64,000 nt of DNA from positions 124,001 to 188,000 of the forward strand of contig JAJZFV010000043.1 of the NCBI GenBank assembly GCA_021805205.1. Direction: 5' to 3'. The DNA comes from Actinomycetes bacterium (GTDB taxonomy: Bacteria > Actinomycetota > Acidimicrobiia > Acidimicrobiales > Acidimicrobiaceae). Below are positions 21,300 to 31,415 of the stretch, piece after piece. The notes under the pieces were generated by a model, which was given only the letters and a program-made list of their open reading frames with translations, was not told where the DNA came from and did no database searches. The stretch's first letter is position 1. Each line of letters begins with the position of its first letter. The translations under genes were made by a program, and so were the position numbers.

Positions 21300-22562
21300 C
21301 TAGCGAATCTGCCCGCACCCTAAAATCACATACTTCTCTGTAGTTAACTCACGCAACCCCAAAGGACCTCTAGCGTGCAGTTTTTGGGTGCTAATTCCTA
21401 TCTCTGCACCAAGGCCAAGCTCGTTACCGTCGACAAACCTCGTTGACGCATTAACCAAAGTTGCAGCAGCATCAACATCTTCCACGAATCGCTGCGCGTT
21501 GGAGAATTCATTAGTTACAATGGCCTCACTATGACCAGTTCCGTATCGCTCGATATGGAGAATTGCCTCATCAATCGATGGTACTACTCGTACTGCTAGA
21601 ACAAGATCTAAAAACTCATTCGCCCAATCTTCTTCCGCTGCAACCTTGGCATCCGGTAAATAGCTAAGGACAGTTTCGTCCCCACGGATCTCCACGCCTT
21701 GAAGGCTTGAAGCACTTCGATCAAGAAACTCTTTTGCTATCGACTCATGAAGAAGTAGTGTCTCGGCCGCATTGCAAACTCCAGGTCGAGACATCTTTGC
21801 ATTTTTGACGATAGATATCGCCATTTCGATATCAGCACTTGCATCCACATAAATATGACAATTACCATCACCATCGATTACATATGGAACAGTTGCATTC
21901 TCTTTGATCGACTGGATTAAGGATTTGCCGCCGCGTGGTACCAGTAAGTCAATCAAACCATCTTGACGCATAAACTCAATTGCGCTTTTACGATCGGTAA
22001 ATGGAATAAGGGTGATTGCATGGCGATTAATTCCAACCTCCTCCAACGAATCTTGAAGTAGCGATGTGATGTAACTGTTGGAATGAATCGCAGTTGACGA
22101 GCCTCTAAGCAAGGCGACGTTACCTGACTTGATGCACAACCCCGCGGCATCCGAGGTTACGTTTGGTCTATTTTCATAGATAACTGCCACTACGCCTAGG
22201 GGAACTCTGACTTTGCTTACTTTTAAACCATTTGGTCGTCGATAGCCCCGAGAAATTTCACCAACTGGATCTTCTAAGAGTGCAATCTCGGTAAGTTGCG
22301 ACGCCATCGAGTGTACCCTTTTCTCATCCAATCGCAGGCGATCCAGGGCAGTGGCGCCCATTCCAGCTTCGGTAGCTAGCTTGAGGTCAAGTCGGTTCGA
22401 TTCAATTATCGATTCGATGTTCTCAATTAGACGATTCGCCATCGATAGAAGTGCAGCATTTTTCATCTCTGAAGTCGCCGACCTAAGAGATGTGCGCGCA
22501 CCTCTGGCAAGCAAACAATAATCTCTAACTCCAGCCATAGACTCCATCCAACTCTCCCTCAA
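21300..22562 (-). CDS. proA: Glutamate-5-semialdehyde dehydrogenase (gamma-glutamyl phosphate reductase)
   Basis: 'VRVPLGVVAVIYENRPNVTSDAAGLCIKSGN', 'RPGVCNAAETLLLH', 'GLGAEIGISTQKLHARGPLGLRELTTEKYV'. Confidence 0.96.
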   Translation of the reverse strand: MRESWMESMAGVRDYCLLARGARTSLRSATSEMKNAALLSMANRLIENIESIIESNRLDLKLATEAGMGATALDRLRLDEKRVHSMASQLTEIALLEDPVGEISRGYRRPNGLKVSKVRVPLGVVAVIYENRPNVTSDAAGLCIKSGNVALLRGSSTAIHSNSYITSLLQDSLEEVGINRHAITLIPFTDRKSAIEFMRQDGLIDLLVPRGGKSLIQSIKENATVPYVIDGDGNCHIYVDASADIEMAISIVKNAKMSRPGVCNAAETLLLHESIAKEFLDRSASSLQGVEIRGDETVLSYLPDAKVAAEEDWANEFLDLVLAVRVVPSIDEAILHIERYGTGHSEAIVTNEFSNAQRFVEDVDAAATLVNASTRFVDGNELGLGAEIGISTQKLHARGPLGLRELTTEKYVILGCGQIR

Positions 22563-23644
22563 GCCAAAATTACCATCTCATCGCGGTGCAAAAATAGTGG
22601 AGAGGCATCAACTTCTACACCACGGCGAGCTTCGATCACTATAGATAGTTCCTTGGACGAAAGCCGTGCCTCACCCTTTGCGACCACAACATTTGAGAGG
22701 TCTCGTACCTCAACCACTGCCCCACCGTCGAAGTCGCCTTCAAAAGATGCTATCCCAACCGAAAGCAGGGATGAATTTCTCTCCACTATCGCCCTCCGGG
22801 CACCTTCGTCGACGTAGACAACTCCTTCAGTTGGACGGGCAAATGCAATCCACAACTTCCGAGCAGAGAGGCGCCGTCTTGATTTCGACACCCAAGTCCC
22901 AGAACCACTGCGACGTTCCAAACCATCGCCAATAGATCGAGGATTAGCCGAAGAGGTGATAAGAGTCTCAACGGAAGACCAGGCTGCAATTCGAGCCGCC
23001 ATTAGCTTGGTAGCCATGCCGCCGCTACCTCGATTGGATCCTGAGCCTCCAGCTACTTCGGCTAATTCTCGAGAAACCTCTTCAACTTGTTCAATGAGGG
23101 TCGCATCTTCACTGAATCTAGGGTCCGCCGAGTACAGTCCATCCTGATCGGTCAGGAGAATGAGACGCTCCGCCCCCACGAGCCCTGCCACAAGGGCAGC
23201 TATACGATCGTTATCACCTAGCCGGATTTCGTCATCGGCAATTGCGTCATTTTCATTCACAATTGGCAAAACCCCAAGCTCTAGCATCTTAGTGAGGGTC
23301 GCTTTAGCTGAAAGGTACTGACGTCTTTCCATGAAGTCAGATGCAGACAGTAGGATTTGCCCAACCAAAATCTTGTACTTCGAAAACTCACGCGCGTAAT
23401 ACGAAAAAAGTTCACCTTGCCCTACCGACGAGGCGACTTGAAGAGTTTCGATGTCGCTCGGTCGCGACAACCTTCCCATCTTTCCAAGACCAAGAGCAAT
23501 AGCACCTGAGGTTACAAGAACGACCTTATGACCGCCTGCAATAGCGGAGTAGACCTGTCGAATTAGGTCGTCCATCACGAGGTGGTTTACCCCAAAATCA
23601 TCGTTAGTGACGGAAGAAGATCCAACCTTGACAACTAAAAGCAC
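22559..23644 (-). CDS. proB: Glutamate 5-kinase
   Basis: 'VVKVGSSSV', 'PIVNENDAIADDEIRLGDNDRIAALVAGLVGAERLILLTDQDGLY', C-terminal PUA-like domain. Confidence 0.95.
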   Translation of the reverse strand: MLLVVKVGSSSVTNDDFGVNHLVMDDLIRQVYSAIAGGHKVVLVTSGAIALGLGKMGRLSRPSDIETLQVASSVGQGELFSYYAREFSKYKILVGQILLSASDFMERRQYLSAKATLTKMLELGVLPIVNENDAIADDEIRLGDNDRIAALVAGLVGAERLILLTDQDGLYSADPRFSEDATLIEQVEEVSRELAEVAGGSGSNRGSGGMATKLMAARIAAWSSVETLITSSANPRSIGDGLERRSGSGTWVSKSRRRLSARKLWIAFARPTEGVVYVDEGARRAIVERNSSLLSVGIASFEGDFDGGAVVEVRDLSNVVVAKGEARLSSKELSIVIEARRGVEVDASPLFLHRDEMVILA

Positions 23645-23690
23645 ATCTTCACCTCTTCAAAAACCCCTCCACTACCGCAACCATAAAGCG

Positions 23691-24971
23691 TCAGTCTCGA
23701 TAGTAGTCAAAAACAAAGTTGGCGATTCTAACCTCGTCACCATCGGTAGCTCCTGCTCGATTCAACTCTCGGTACACACCAAGATGGAATAGTCGAGTCT
23801 GAATGTACTCTAGGGCATCAGGGGTGGTTACGTCAGAGAGCGCCACCGCTCTCTCAGCCACGCGACCAACGACCCTAAACTGTCCGTCACCCTCTTTAAC
23901 CACCTTAAAACCATCCGCAGAAAGAGAGATAACAATCTCTTCTTCATAGAGCGAGACGGGGGTGGACTTTCGCGCATCAGATACCAAGTTGGCCATCTTC
24001 GAGATGAGTGGAGCCACGTTTGTTTTATCGATTGCGGAGATCACAAAGTCGACTTCGAGGCCAAAGTAGGTGGAGGTATCGGCAATGATGTCCCCATCAA
24101 GAAGATCGGCCTTCGAAATTACTACTAAGGAAGGACGCTCAAGCAGGTTAGGCATATAGTTTCCAAGTTCGTCACGAAGAATTTGGTACTGCCGCGCCAC
24201 CTCAATTCCTCCTTGCTCACCTCCGTCTAGGAGGAAGAGCAAGACCCTTGATCTCTCGATATGGCGCAAGAATTCAAAGCCCAAGCCCTTGCCTTCTGAG
24301 GCTCCCTCTATGAGGCCTGGAATATCCGCAACGACAAACTCAATAAAGTCGCCGGTTCCACCATATCGGACAACACCTAGGTTTGGTTTCAATGTGGTAA
24401 ATGGATAGTCGGCGATCTTAGGCTGAGCCCGAGAGATGACCGAGATCAAAGTCGACTTTCCAGCGTTTGGAAATCCCACCAGTGCGACGTCAGCTTTAAG
24501 TTTAAGCTCAAGATTGAGCCAGAACTCCTCGCCGGACTCTCCTTGCTCGGCGAAGGAGGGTGCACGGCGCTTATTCGCCAAAAAGCGAGCATTTCCTCTT
24601 CCGCCCTCACCACCCTTCGCGGCACGAAATCTCATGCCCGCCGTATGCAGGTCACAGACTATGTCACCATCCATGTCACGGACGACTGTGCCGGTTGGCA
24701 TCTTAACTACAATCGTCTTTCCACGATGGCCGTGCCGAGCCTTGCCCATGCCGTGAGAACCACTATCGGCTTTGCGATAAGGCTGGTCCAAAAAGCTAAG
24801 GAGGGACACCATCTCGTCCGTTGCTTCAAGGATCACATCGCCTCCGTCGCCGCCGTCGCCTCCGTCTGGGCCACCCTTGTCAACGTGTGCCTCGCGTCTA
24901 AACGAAACCGAACCGGCTCCGCCGTCGCCAGCTTTGACGTGCAACTGAGCTCTATCAACAAATCCGGACAT
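23691..24971 (-). CDS. obg: GTPase Obg/CgtA
   Basis: Glycine-rich N-domain 'HVDKGGPDGGDGGDGGDVI', G1 'VGFPNAGKSTLISVISRAQPKIADYPFTTL', C-terminal OCT domain. Confidence 0.97.
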   Translation of the reverse strand: MSGFVDRAQLHVKAGDGGAGSVSFRREAHVDKGGPDGGDGGDGGDVILEATDEMVSLLSFLDQPYRKADSGSHGMGKARHGHRGKTIVVKMPTGTVVRDMDGDIVCDLHTAGMRFRAAKGGEGGRGNARFLANKRRAPSFAEQGESGEEFWLNLELKLKADVALVGFPNAGKSTLISVISRAQPKIADYPFTTLKPNLGVVRYGGTGDFIEFVVADIPGLIEGASEGKGLGFEFLRHIERSRVLLFLLDGGEQGGIEVARQYQILRDELGNYMPNLLERPSLVVISKADLLDGDIIADTSTYFGLEVDFVISAIDKTNVAPLISKMANLVSDARKSTPVSLYEEEIVISLSADGFKVVKEGDGQFRVVGRVAERAVALSDVTTPDALEYIQTRLFHLGVYRELNRAGATDGDEVRIANFVFDYYRD

Positions 24972-25044
24972 AAATTATCCCTAAAACAAGTAGAACTCCG
25001 CACAAAGCGGAGTTCTACACTGACAAACCAAACAAAAGTAGGAC

Positions 25045-25290
25045 CTACAGGACGTCCACTAGACGACGACCCTTTCGTTCTCCAAACTTGACGGTACCAG
25101 GAGCCGTTGCAAACAGAGTGTCATCGCTGCCGATTCCGACGTTAACTCCAGGATGAAACTTCGTGCCCCTCTGGCGAACCAAGATCGAACCCGCAGTTAC
25201 ATTCATTCCGTCAAACACCTTGGCGCCTAGACGTTGCGCTTGTGAGTCACGACCATTACGGGTAGACCCACCACCTTTAGTTTTCGACAT
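25045..25290 (-). CDS. rpmA: 50S ribosomal protein L27
   Basis: '[53 protein letters not shown]'. Confidence 0.97.
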   Translation of the reverse strand: MSKTKGGGSTRNGRDSQAQRLGAKVFDGMNVTAGSILVRQRGTKFHPGVNVGIGSDDTLFATAPGTVKFGERKGRRLVDVL

Positions 25291-25370
25291 AACCTACTCC
25301 TTAGAAGATGAAGCTAATATCCCGAGTAAGACTTTCCAACTAGAGAATCTCACTCGAAAAAATCTTTGTA

Positions 25371-25673
25371 CTACTTGACGATCTCTAAGACCTTGACAAG
25401 GATGTACTTTTGACGATGGCCAAAGCGACGACGGTTGTTGGACTTATTCTTATAGACAAAGCCGTCAACCTTTGGCCCCTTTGCGAAGCCAATGATCTCG
25501 CCCTTCACCTTTGCGGACTCGGAAGGATTAGTGTCTACACTTCCCTCATCCACAACGAGAATTGGGTCAAATTCAACCGAGTCACCAATTAGGCCGTCAA
25601 GCAGTTCGAGGCGAACTGAATCACCGACTGCTACTTTTTCTTGCTTTCCGCCAGACTTGATAACTGCATACAT
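25371..25673 (-). CDS. rplU: 50S ribosomal protein L21
   Basis: 'MYAVIKSGGKQEKVAVGDSVRLELL...KSNNRRRFGHRQKYILVKVLEI'. Confidence 0.97.
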   Translation of the reverse strand: MYAVIKSGGKQEKVAVGDSVRLELLDGLIGDSVEFDPILVVDEGSVDTNPSESAKVKGEIIGFAKGPKVDGFVYKNKSNNRRRFGHRQKYILVKVLEIVK

Positions 25674-25696
25674 AGGGATAACATCATAGCAGCTAG

Positions 25697-27640
25697 TTAA
25701 TTGTCTTCTACATCTTTATACAACAATCCGCGACCTTTACACACTGGGCAGGTCTCCGATAGCGCCTCGACCATACCTTCACTGATACGCTGACGGGTCA
25801 TCTCCACCAATCCTAAGGACGAAATGTCATATACCTGAGTCTTAGTCTTATCTCGCGCGAGAGCACTCTTCAGAGCCCTTAGAACGTCTTCCTTGTTGGC
25901 CTCGATCGTCATATCTATGAAGTCGATGATGATAATTCCGCCAATGTCCCTAAGTCGTAATTGCCTTGCGATCTCATCTGCGGCTTCCACGTTTGTCTGG
26001 TGAATCGTCTCCTCGAGTGAAACCGTCCCCACATTGCGCCCAGTATTGACATCGATTACAGTAAGGGCTTCTGCTCTATCGATTATTAGATAACCCCCCG
26101 AAGGCAGCCACACTTTTCGCTCTAACGCCTTGTGTAGCTGTTCGTGAACCATATGAGCTTCAAAGATGGGCATGCCCTTAGCTTCAGTGTCGTAGTATTC
26201 AACACGATCCGCCAGTTCAGGCGTAATACTCGAAACATAGGAGTAAACCTCTTCGAAGATTTCACGATCATCGATAACAACGCCTCGGTAGTTGCGATTG
26301 AACTCCTCACGGATAACCCTTACTGCAACATCTGGTTCAGAGTAAAGGAGAGTCGGAGCGTGGGAGCTCTTTGCTTTCGCCTCGATAGCCTTCCACATCT
26401 CAACCAACTGAGTTATATCCCGCTCAAGCTCATCGGCTGAAGCGCCTTCAGCGGCCGTACGAACAATTACACCAAATCCCTCTGGCTTCAACTCACCTAG
26501 AATTCGACGGAGCCTCTTTCTCTCATCGTCGGGCAGGCGCTTCGAGATGCCGTAGCTATCTGCATTTGGTACAAGAACAACAAAACGGCCCGGTAAAGAT
26601 ACCTCTTGGGTTAGGCGAGCTCCTTTAGTTCCAATCGGATTCTTGGTGACTTGGCACATCACCACTTGACGCGGTCTAAGTAGATTTTCAATGCGAATAT
26701 CCCGCATCGAGGATTCACTCAAATCCTCGCGGTCAAATCTGACGTCTCCTCGGTACAGCACGGCATTCTTGGATGTGCCAATATCTACAAACGCGGCTTC
26801 CATTCCCGCCAATACATTAGTTACTCTCCCGAGGTAGATATTTCCGTCGATCTCATTGGGATCAGCCCCGACCCGAGAGACGTACATCTCCATCAAGGTC
26901 CGACCTTCGCTAACTGCGATCTGTACGGTCTTTTCGGTCTTATGGACGCTCATAAGATAACGTCCAAGCGGTCGGCCATTACGCGTACGGCCTATCCGCT
27001 GATTCGCGCGTCGATTTTGTCGGGAATCGGTTCTTGTCTCATTTGCCAGTTTGGTTTCGACGCTTAACCGAATTGGGTCAACTTCTCCCTCAGTTCGTAC
27101 TCGCCCTGGACGACGTCTCCTTGGCGAAACCGCACCGGGAGTTCTCTGGCTCTCATCGCTTCCTGCAACTGAGAAATCCACCTCGACTCTTGATACTTCT
27201 CCACCGTCAACTACCGAAGCACCTCCTCCGCGGCGACGATTTCTCGATTGACTGTTTCGTTGATTCGGCTGAATAGGAGATCCGGGCAAACGATCTTCAG
27301 ATACAATGCCTAGACTCAAATCTTCACTAGGGGTCTTCTTCGCCTCTACAGGGTCGGTAGAGTTTGCCGGAGAGTTCGGCCTCCGCCTATTGCGTTGTCG
27401 GCTATTCGATTGGCGTTGCGGTCTACCACCGGTTGCGCCTTCCTCAGTAGTTGCCTCATCAGATCCACTTTTGGCAGAGGGCTTTGGCGAAACTTTTGTA
27501 GGTTCAAACGAAAACGGTATTACCTCAACTTTTGGACGATCATCACCGCTCTTACCCCCATTTACGCCACCATCTGCCCCCACGCCGTCGGACCGGTTCG
27601 CGGCCGAGCGCGAACCATTATTTTCTTCACCATTAACCAT
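25697..27640 (-). CDS. Ribonuclease E/G family protein with long charged N-terminal extension
   Basis: S1-like 'GNIYLGRVTNVLAGMEAAFVDIGTSKNAVLY', 'IDVNTGRNVG', 'GGIIIIDFIDM', terminal 'CPVCKGRG'. Confidence 0.95.
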   Translation of the reverse strand: MVNGEENNGSRSAANRSDGVGADGGVNGGKSGDDRPKVEVIPFSFEPTKVSPKPSAKSGSDEATTEEGATGGRPQRQSNSRQRNRRRPNSPANSTDPVEAKKTPSEDLSLGIVSEDRLPGSPIQPNQRNSQSRNRRRGGGASVVDGGEVSRVEVDFSVAGSDESQRTPGAVSPRRRRPGRVRTEGEVDPIRLSVETKLANETRTDSRQNRRANQRIGRTRNGRPLGRYLMSVHKTEKTVQIAVSEGRTLMEMYVSRVGADPNEIDGNIYLGRVTNVLAGMEAAFVDIGTSKNAVLYRGDVRFDREDLSESSMRDIRIENLLRPRQVVMCQVTKNPIGTKGARLTQEVSLPGRFVVLVPNADSYGISKRLPDDERKRLRRILGELKPEGFGVIVRTAAEGASADELERDITQLVEMWKAIEAKAKSSHAPTLLYSEPDVAVRVIREEFNRNYRGVVIDDREIFEEVYSYVSSITPELADRVEYYDTEAKGMPIFEAHMVHEQLHKALERKVWLPSGGYLIIDRAEALTVIDVNTGRNVGTVSLEETIHQTNVEAADEIARQLRLRDIGGIIIIDFIDMTIEANKEDVLRALKSALARDKTKTQVYDISSLGLVEMTRQRISEGMVEALSETCPVCKGRGLLYKDVEDN

Positions 27641-27897
27641 CGGTCAAAACTTCTTTCGAATGCAACGCCGTCTTTCTTCGCTATAACTAACGGCGAGAGG
27701 ACGACTGAATCACTTTTACTTGAATCACTCACTAACACGAACCCGCGGTCATAACCACAATCGTTAGGAGAACTAGCTATTGACTCCGATGGGGAGGGGG
27801 CGCCACATGGTTCCAACTTAAGAATCATCCGATTCAAAAACCAAAAAACCGCAACTATTAAAGGAGTGAGAGCTACCGCTCCCTGCAACAAAGTCAT
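27562..27897 (-). CDS. Possible small single-TM protein (doubtful ORF)
   Basis: N-terminus 'MTLLQGAVALTPLIVAVFWFLNRMIL' fills an otherwise empty gap between mrdA and rne/rng, but no clear SD and it overlaps the rne/rng start. Confidence 0.25.
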   Translation of the reverse strand: MTLLQGAVALTPLIVAVFWFLNRMILKLEPCGAPSPSESIASSPNDCGYDRGFVLVSDSSKSDSVVLSPLVIAKKDGVAFERSFDRWLMVKKIMVRARPRTGPTAWGQMVA

Positions 27898-27959
27898 TAA
27901 CTCTGAGTTTAGTGGACCCAGCGCCGCCTAGACAATGAAAATTTGGGGACTGATTTGCT

Positions 27960-30011
27960 TTATCCTGCGGTAGTGGAGCTGGTTGAGGATTTTGCAGTAG
28001 TCGTCGAGGTTGTAGTCGAAGACGAGACGCCGTACCTCGCATACGTTGTTGCGCCTGCAGGGATATGCGGAGTTGAGAAGACCGGAGGTGAAATCGGGTG
28101 AGCCATTAGATACTCGAACATGCGCCTTGCCACCGGTGCAGCTGCAGAGGCACCAAATCCACCATGGTCGATTACTACCGATACCACGTACTTGGGGGCG
28201 GTCGTTGGTCCGAATGCAACAAACCACGCATTTGGCTCAAAGCCATTTACCGATGCAGTACCTGTCTTGCCCGCAAGTGGATATTTCGATAGGGGAAATC
28301 CCTGGAATGCACCATAGGCTGTTCCGCTCGGATTCGATATTACGCCCTCTAGCCCAGCCATTATTGTACTGCGATCCAGCGGAGACAATTTAACGGTCGT
28401 GGCAACTTGGGGTTTGACCCTCCTCACCAGGTGGCCATCTTGATTTACTATCCCCGCGACCATCTGTGGAACATACCTAGTTCCACCATTCGCAAAGGTA
28501 GCATAAGCATTTGCCATTTGGAGAGGAGTAACGACTGTTTCACCCTGACCGAACGCCATTTCAATCTGATCTGCCGTGTACCAAGTATCGTACGGGTAAG
28601 CCTGCGGATATTTATTGTGAAGTGCAATTCTCAAACTTTGGGAGTCCACCAATCCGGCAGCCTCTCCTGGAAGATCTACGCCAGTTACCTTACCAAAACC
28701 ATAACGATTAGCCATATTCTGGATTGGGGTCTGTCCGTACTTATTCATATTGGAGTAGAACATGTAACCAAGGTTGTAAAAAAACACGTCATCCGATGCC
28801 GTAAGGGCAGTGGTGATGTTAATCGTTCCCAAGCGCTCACCACCGGAGTTATGGAAGCTACAGAGGCCAGCGCCACTCTTGCAATTAGGTATATTGAAGA
28901 TACCGGTGTCGTTATAGTAAAAGTAGGGTGAAATAAGACCTGAGTTCAGTGCAGCACTCGAAGTGGCCAGCTTGAAGGTGGATCCTGGGGTGTACAAGCC
29001 GTCGATTGCCCTATTCAAAGTCGGGATACCGGAGGCGGGAGAGGTAATAGAGTTATACGTGGATTGCGAGATATTGCCGACCCACACAGATGGGTTGTAG
29101 GTCGGGTAAGAGGCCATTGCTAGGACGGCGCCGGTGTTTACATCTTCGACTACCACCGCACCTGAGAGATTTGTGAAGTACCTTCGCCGAGTCGGATCAT
29201 AGGTATGCGAAAGCGTCGAGATCTCATTAGCAAGAGACGATTCAGCATATTTTTGAAGCCCCAAATCCATATTTAGAACAACATTGTTGCCCGGTTGAGG
29301 GGGCTGATTCGAAAGTGTTGCCACCACCTTATTGGCGTAATTTACCTCGAGCGTTTTCTTGCCGGGGACTCCACGCAGATCTTTCTGGTAACTTGCCTCT
29401 ATGCCCGCTTGTCCTACCTGATCCCCGGCTTGATAGCCCTGAGATGCGTACTGCGCCAACTGTGACGACGATATCTGGCGAACATAGCCAAGTACTTGTG
29501 AGGCCGTAGATCCCTCTGGATATACCGGCTGAGTACCCAGTGAAGAGGCGACACCAGGGAACAGTTCAGGATGTTCCCTGATGTAGATGATTTTGGCCTT
29601 TGAGACGTTATAGGCGATTGGAATTGGCGCATACGGAGAAGTCTGAGGATTATTGTATGCCGCCTGGATTTGGCTCAATGGGGTATTGAGAAGAGTCGAG
29701 AGGTTCGAAAGTACCTTGGGGTCCTTCTGCACGGCAGACTGCTGAACCGTAATTGACTCAATTACTTGATTGCCAACGAGAAGATTTTCATTTCGATCGA
29801 CGATTAGTCCCCGCGGGGGCTCCGTAATGACGACACGCGTCCTATTTTGGTTGGCCAAAGAGGTGAAGGTAGAGGACTGAAGGACCTGAAGGGTATAAAG
29901 GCGAGCTATCAGTGCGATAAAGAGAGCGAATACGGCAAAGCCCACCGCTCGTATCCGGCGACGGTCACTTAGTGAGGTAGACGATGGTTCGTCACTATCG
30001 AAAAACGTCAT
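27960..30011 (-). CDS. mrdA: Penicillin-binding protein 2
   Basis: 'EPPRGLIVDRNENLL', SxxK 'YTPGSTFKLATSSAAL', 'GKTGTASVNG'; Ser/Thr-rich C-terminal tail. Confidence 0.94.
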   Translation of the reverse strand: MTFFDSDEPSSTSLSDRRRIRAVGFAVFALFIALIARLYTLQVLQSSTFTSLANQNRTRVVITEPPRGLIVDRNENLLVGNQVIESITVQQSAVQKDPKVLSNLSTLLNTPLSQIQAAYNNPQTSPYAPIPIAYNVSKAKIIYIREHPELFPGVASSLGTQPVYPEGSTASQVLGYVRQISSSQLAQYASQGYQAGDQVGQAGIEASYQKDLRGVPGKKTLEVNYANKVVATLSNQPPQPGNNVVLNMDLGLQKYAESSLANEISTLSHTYDPTRRRYFTNLSGAVVVEDVNTGAVLAMASYPTYNPSVWVGNISQSTYNSITSPASGIPTLNRAIDGLYTPGSTFKLATSSAALNSGLISPYFYYNDTGIFNIPNCKSGAGLCSFHNSGGERLGTINITTALTASDDVFFYNLGYMFYSNMNKYGQTPIQNMANRYGFGKVTGVDLPGEAAGLVDSQSLRIALHNKYPQAYPYDTWYTADQIEMAFGQGETVVTPLQMANAYATFANGGTRYVPQMVAGIVNQDGHLVRRVKPQVATTVKLSPLDRSTIMAGLEGVISNPSGTAYGAFQGFPLSKYPLAGKTGTASVNGFEPNAWFVAFGPTTAPKYVVSVVIDHGGFGASAAAPVARRMFEYLMAHPISPPVFSTPHIPAGATTYARYGVSSSTTTSTTTAKSSTSSTTAG

Positions 30012-30040
30012 TAGTAGTCCTCGTCAAATTTGAATGCGAG

Positions 30041-30568
30041 CTAAATTCCCGCGCTACGCCTCGATGGCGGCCTTTCACCTTCTCCAATGTTCATCAGGAA
30101 ACGAAGAATTGGAGCTATGACTAATGTAAAGATACCACTAGTTAACGAAGTTACGGTAACAGCCACTACAAGGTTGTTAGACAGAACTGTAGTAATACCG
30201 AGAATCTTAAGAATCCCGTCGAGGAAGGCAACGCCAACTGCTCCTCCAATAAGGGAGACGACAAGATCAGCGAACTTAGACTCCGGCATTGACGTTACTT
30301 CAATGAGACCTGCACCATAACCAACCGCCAGATAGACAAGTGAGGAGACTCCAAAGGGAGTTTGAGCAAACGAGTCGGCGACGATACCCAAGACGAATCC
30401 AACCACCGCTCCGACCTCACGCCCCTCCAACAGTCCAAATGAAATCGAGGCAGCCAAAAGAATATCAGGATGAATTCCTTGAATTGTGAGCGTACCCAAC
30501 TGTGACCGTTCCAGAGCCGAGATAGCGAGCAAAATAAGTGGAAGTTTAAGGTAGCGGAGGCGTGTCAT
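30041..30568 (-). CDS. mreD: Rod shape-determining protein MreD
   Basis: Hydrophobic 175 aa, 'IQGIHPDILLAASISFGLLEGREVGAVVGFVLGIVADSF'; between mreC and mrdA. Confidence 0.88.
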   Translation of the reverse strand: MTRLRYLKLPLILLAISALERSQLGTLTIQGIHPDILLAASISFGLLEGREVGAVVGFVLGIVADSFAQTPFGVSSLVYLAVGYGAGLIEVTSMPESKFADLVVSLIGGAVGVAFLDGILKILGITTVLSNNLVVAVTVTSLTSGIFTLVIAPILRFLMNIGEGERPPSRRSAGI

Positions 30569-31398
30569 GGTTTAGGAGGGAGCCACTTCAGTACGTCAAC
30601 AAATTGAAGATTTCCAACAGGGGCAAGAGGTTTCAATGTGACCTGTTCTTGTAATCCGCCAGGAGGAGTGTAAGCAGCTACAACCTTGCCAACGGGTATT
30701 CCCGCTGGATAGATTTCCCCTGAAAGCCCTGAGGTGTAGACGACCTCTCCCTTCGATAACACAGTTCCAGGATCCACCAACTGCACATTCAGGGGATTGG
30801 AATTCCCCTCCCCAACCGCTAAGCCGACGCCAGAAGCCTTCGTAAAGCGAACACCTGCCGCAAAGTTCGGGTCAGTGATTAGTAGTACCGTTGAAGAGAA
30901 GTTGGCAACCTGAATTACGCGACCAACTAGCCCAAGGCCTGTTACTACCGGATTGCCCACTTGGACTCCACTTGACTTACCCTTATCAACTTCGATACTG
31001 ACCTGTAAGTTGCTTGGAGTATAAGAAATTACTTGCGCCGTCGTCGTAGCAATACCTTTAAGGTACGTGATATGTAGTTCTTTCGATAGCGTCGCTAGCT
31101 CCGATTGAGCGTAAGCATTTGAGAGCGCCCCGCCTTTGAGCGCCGCTATTTCTTGCTCCAACTTTAGATTTTGGCTCTTCAAGTTAGAGTAGTTGAAAGC
31201 TCCTGAGACGACGTTATAGACCGGATTGAAGACCGCAGTCACACCTTGCCGTATAGGGGTAACCAGATCTCTGACATAACCTCGTGCACTATTTACAAAC
31301 GGAGGAACCCTCTTGTAAGTCACCGAGATCATAGATACCGAAACTAATATGAGCAAAACTAAGGTTATTCGAGGACGCCTAAAAATTGAACCACTCAC
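30565..31398 (-). CDS. mreC: Rod shape-determining protein MreC
   Basis: 'ATTAQVISYTPSNLQVSIEVDKGKSSGVQVGNPVVTGLGLVGRVIQVANFSSTVLLITD'; directly downstream of mreB. Confidence 0.93.
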   Translation of the reverse strand: MSGSIFRRPRITLVLLILVSVSMISVTYKRVPPFVNSARGYVRDLVTPIRQGVTAVFNPVYNVVSGAFNYSNLKSQNLKLEQEIAALKGGALSNAYAQSELATLSKELHITYLKGIATTTAQVISYTPSNLQVSIEVDKGKSSGVQVGNPVVTGLGLVGRVIQVANFSSTVLLITDPNFAAGVRFTKASGVGLAVGEGNSNPLNVQLVDPGTVLSKGEVVYTSGLSGEIYPAGIPVGKVVAAYTPPGGLQEQVTLKPLAPVGNLQFVDVLKWLPPKP

Positions 31399-31415
31399 TA
31401 TCGGGCGATAGCTCC

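Noticed and set aside
24543-25091. 182-aa plus-strand ORF over obg and the obg-rpmA gap
   Set aside because: Antisense to the Gly-rich Obg N-terminus; no family; typical shadow of GC-biased coding sequence.
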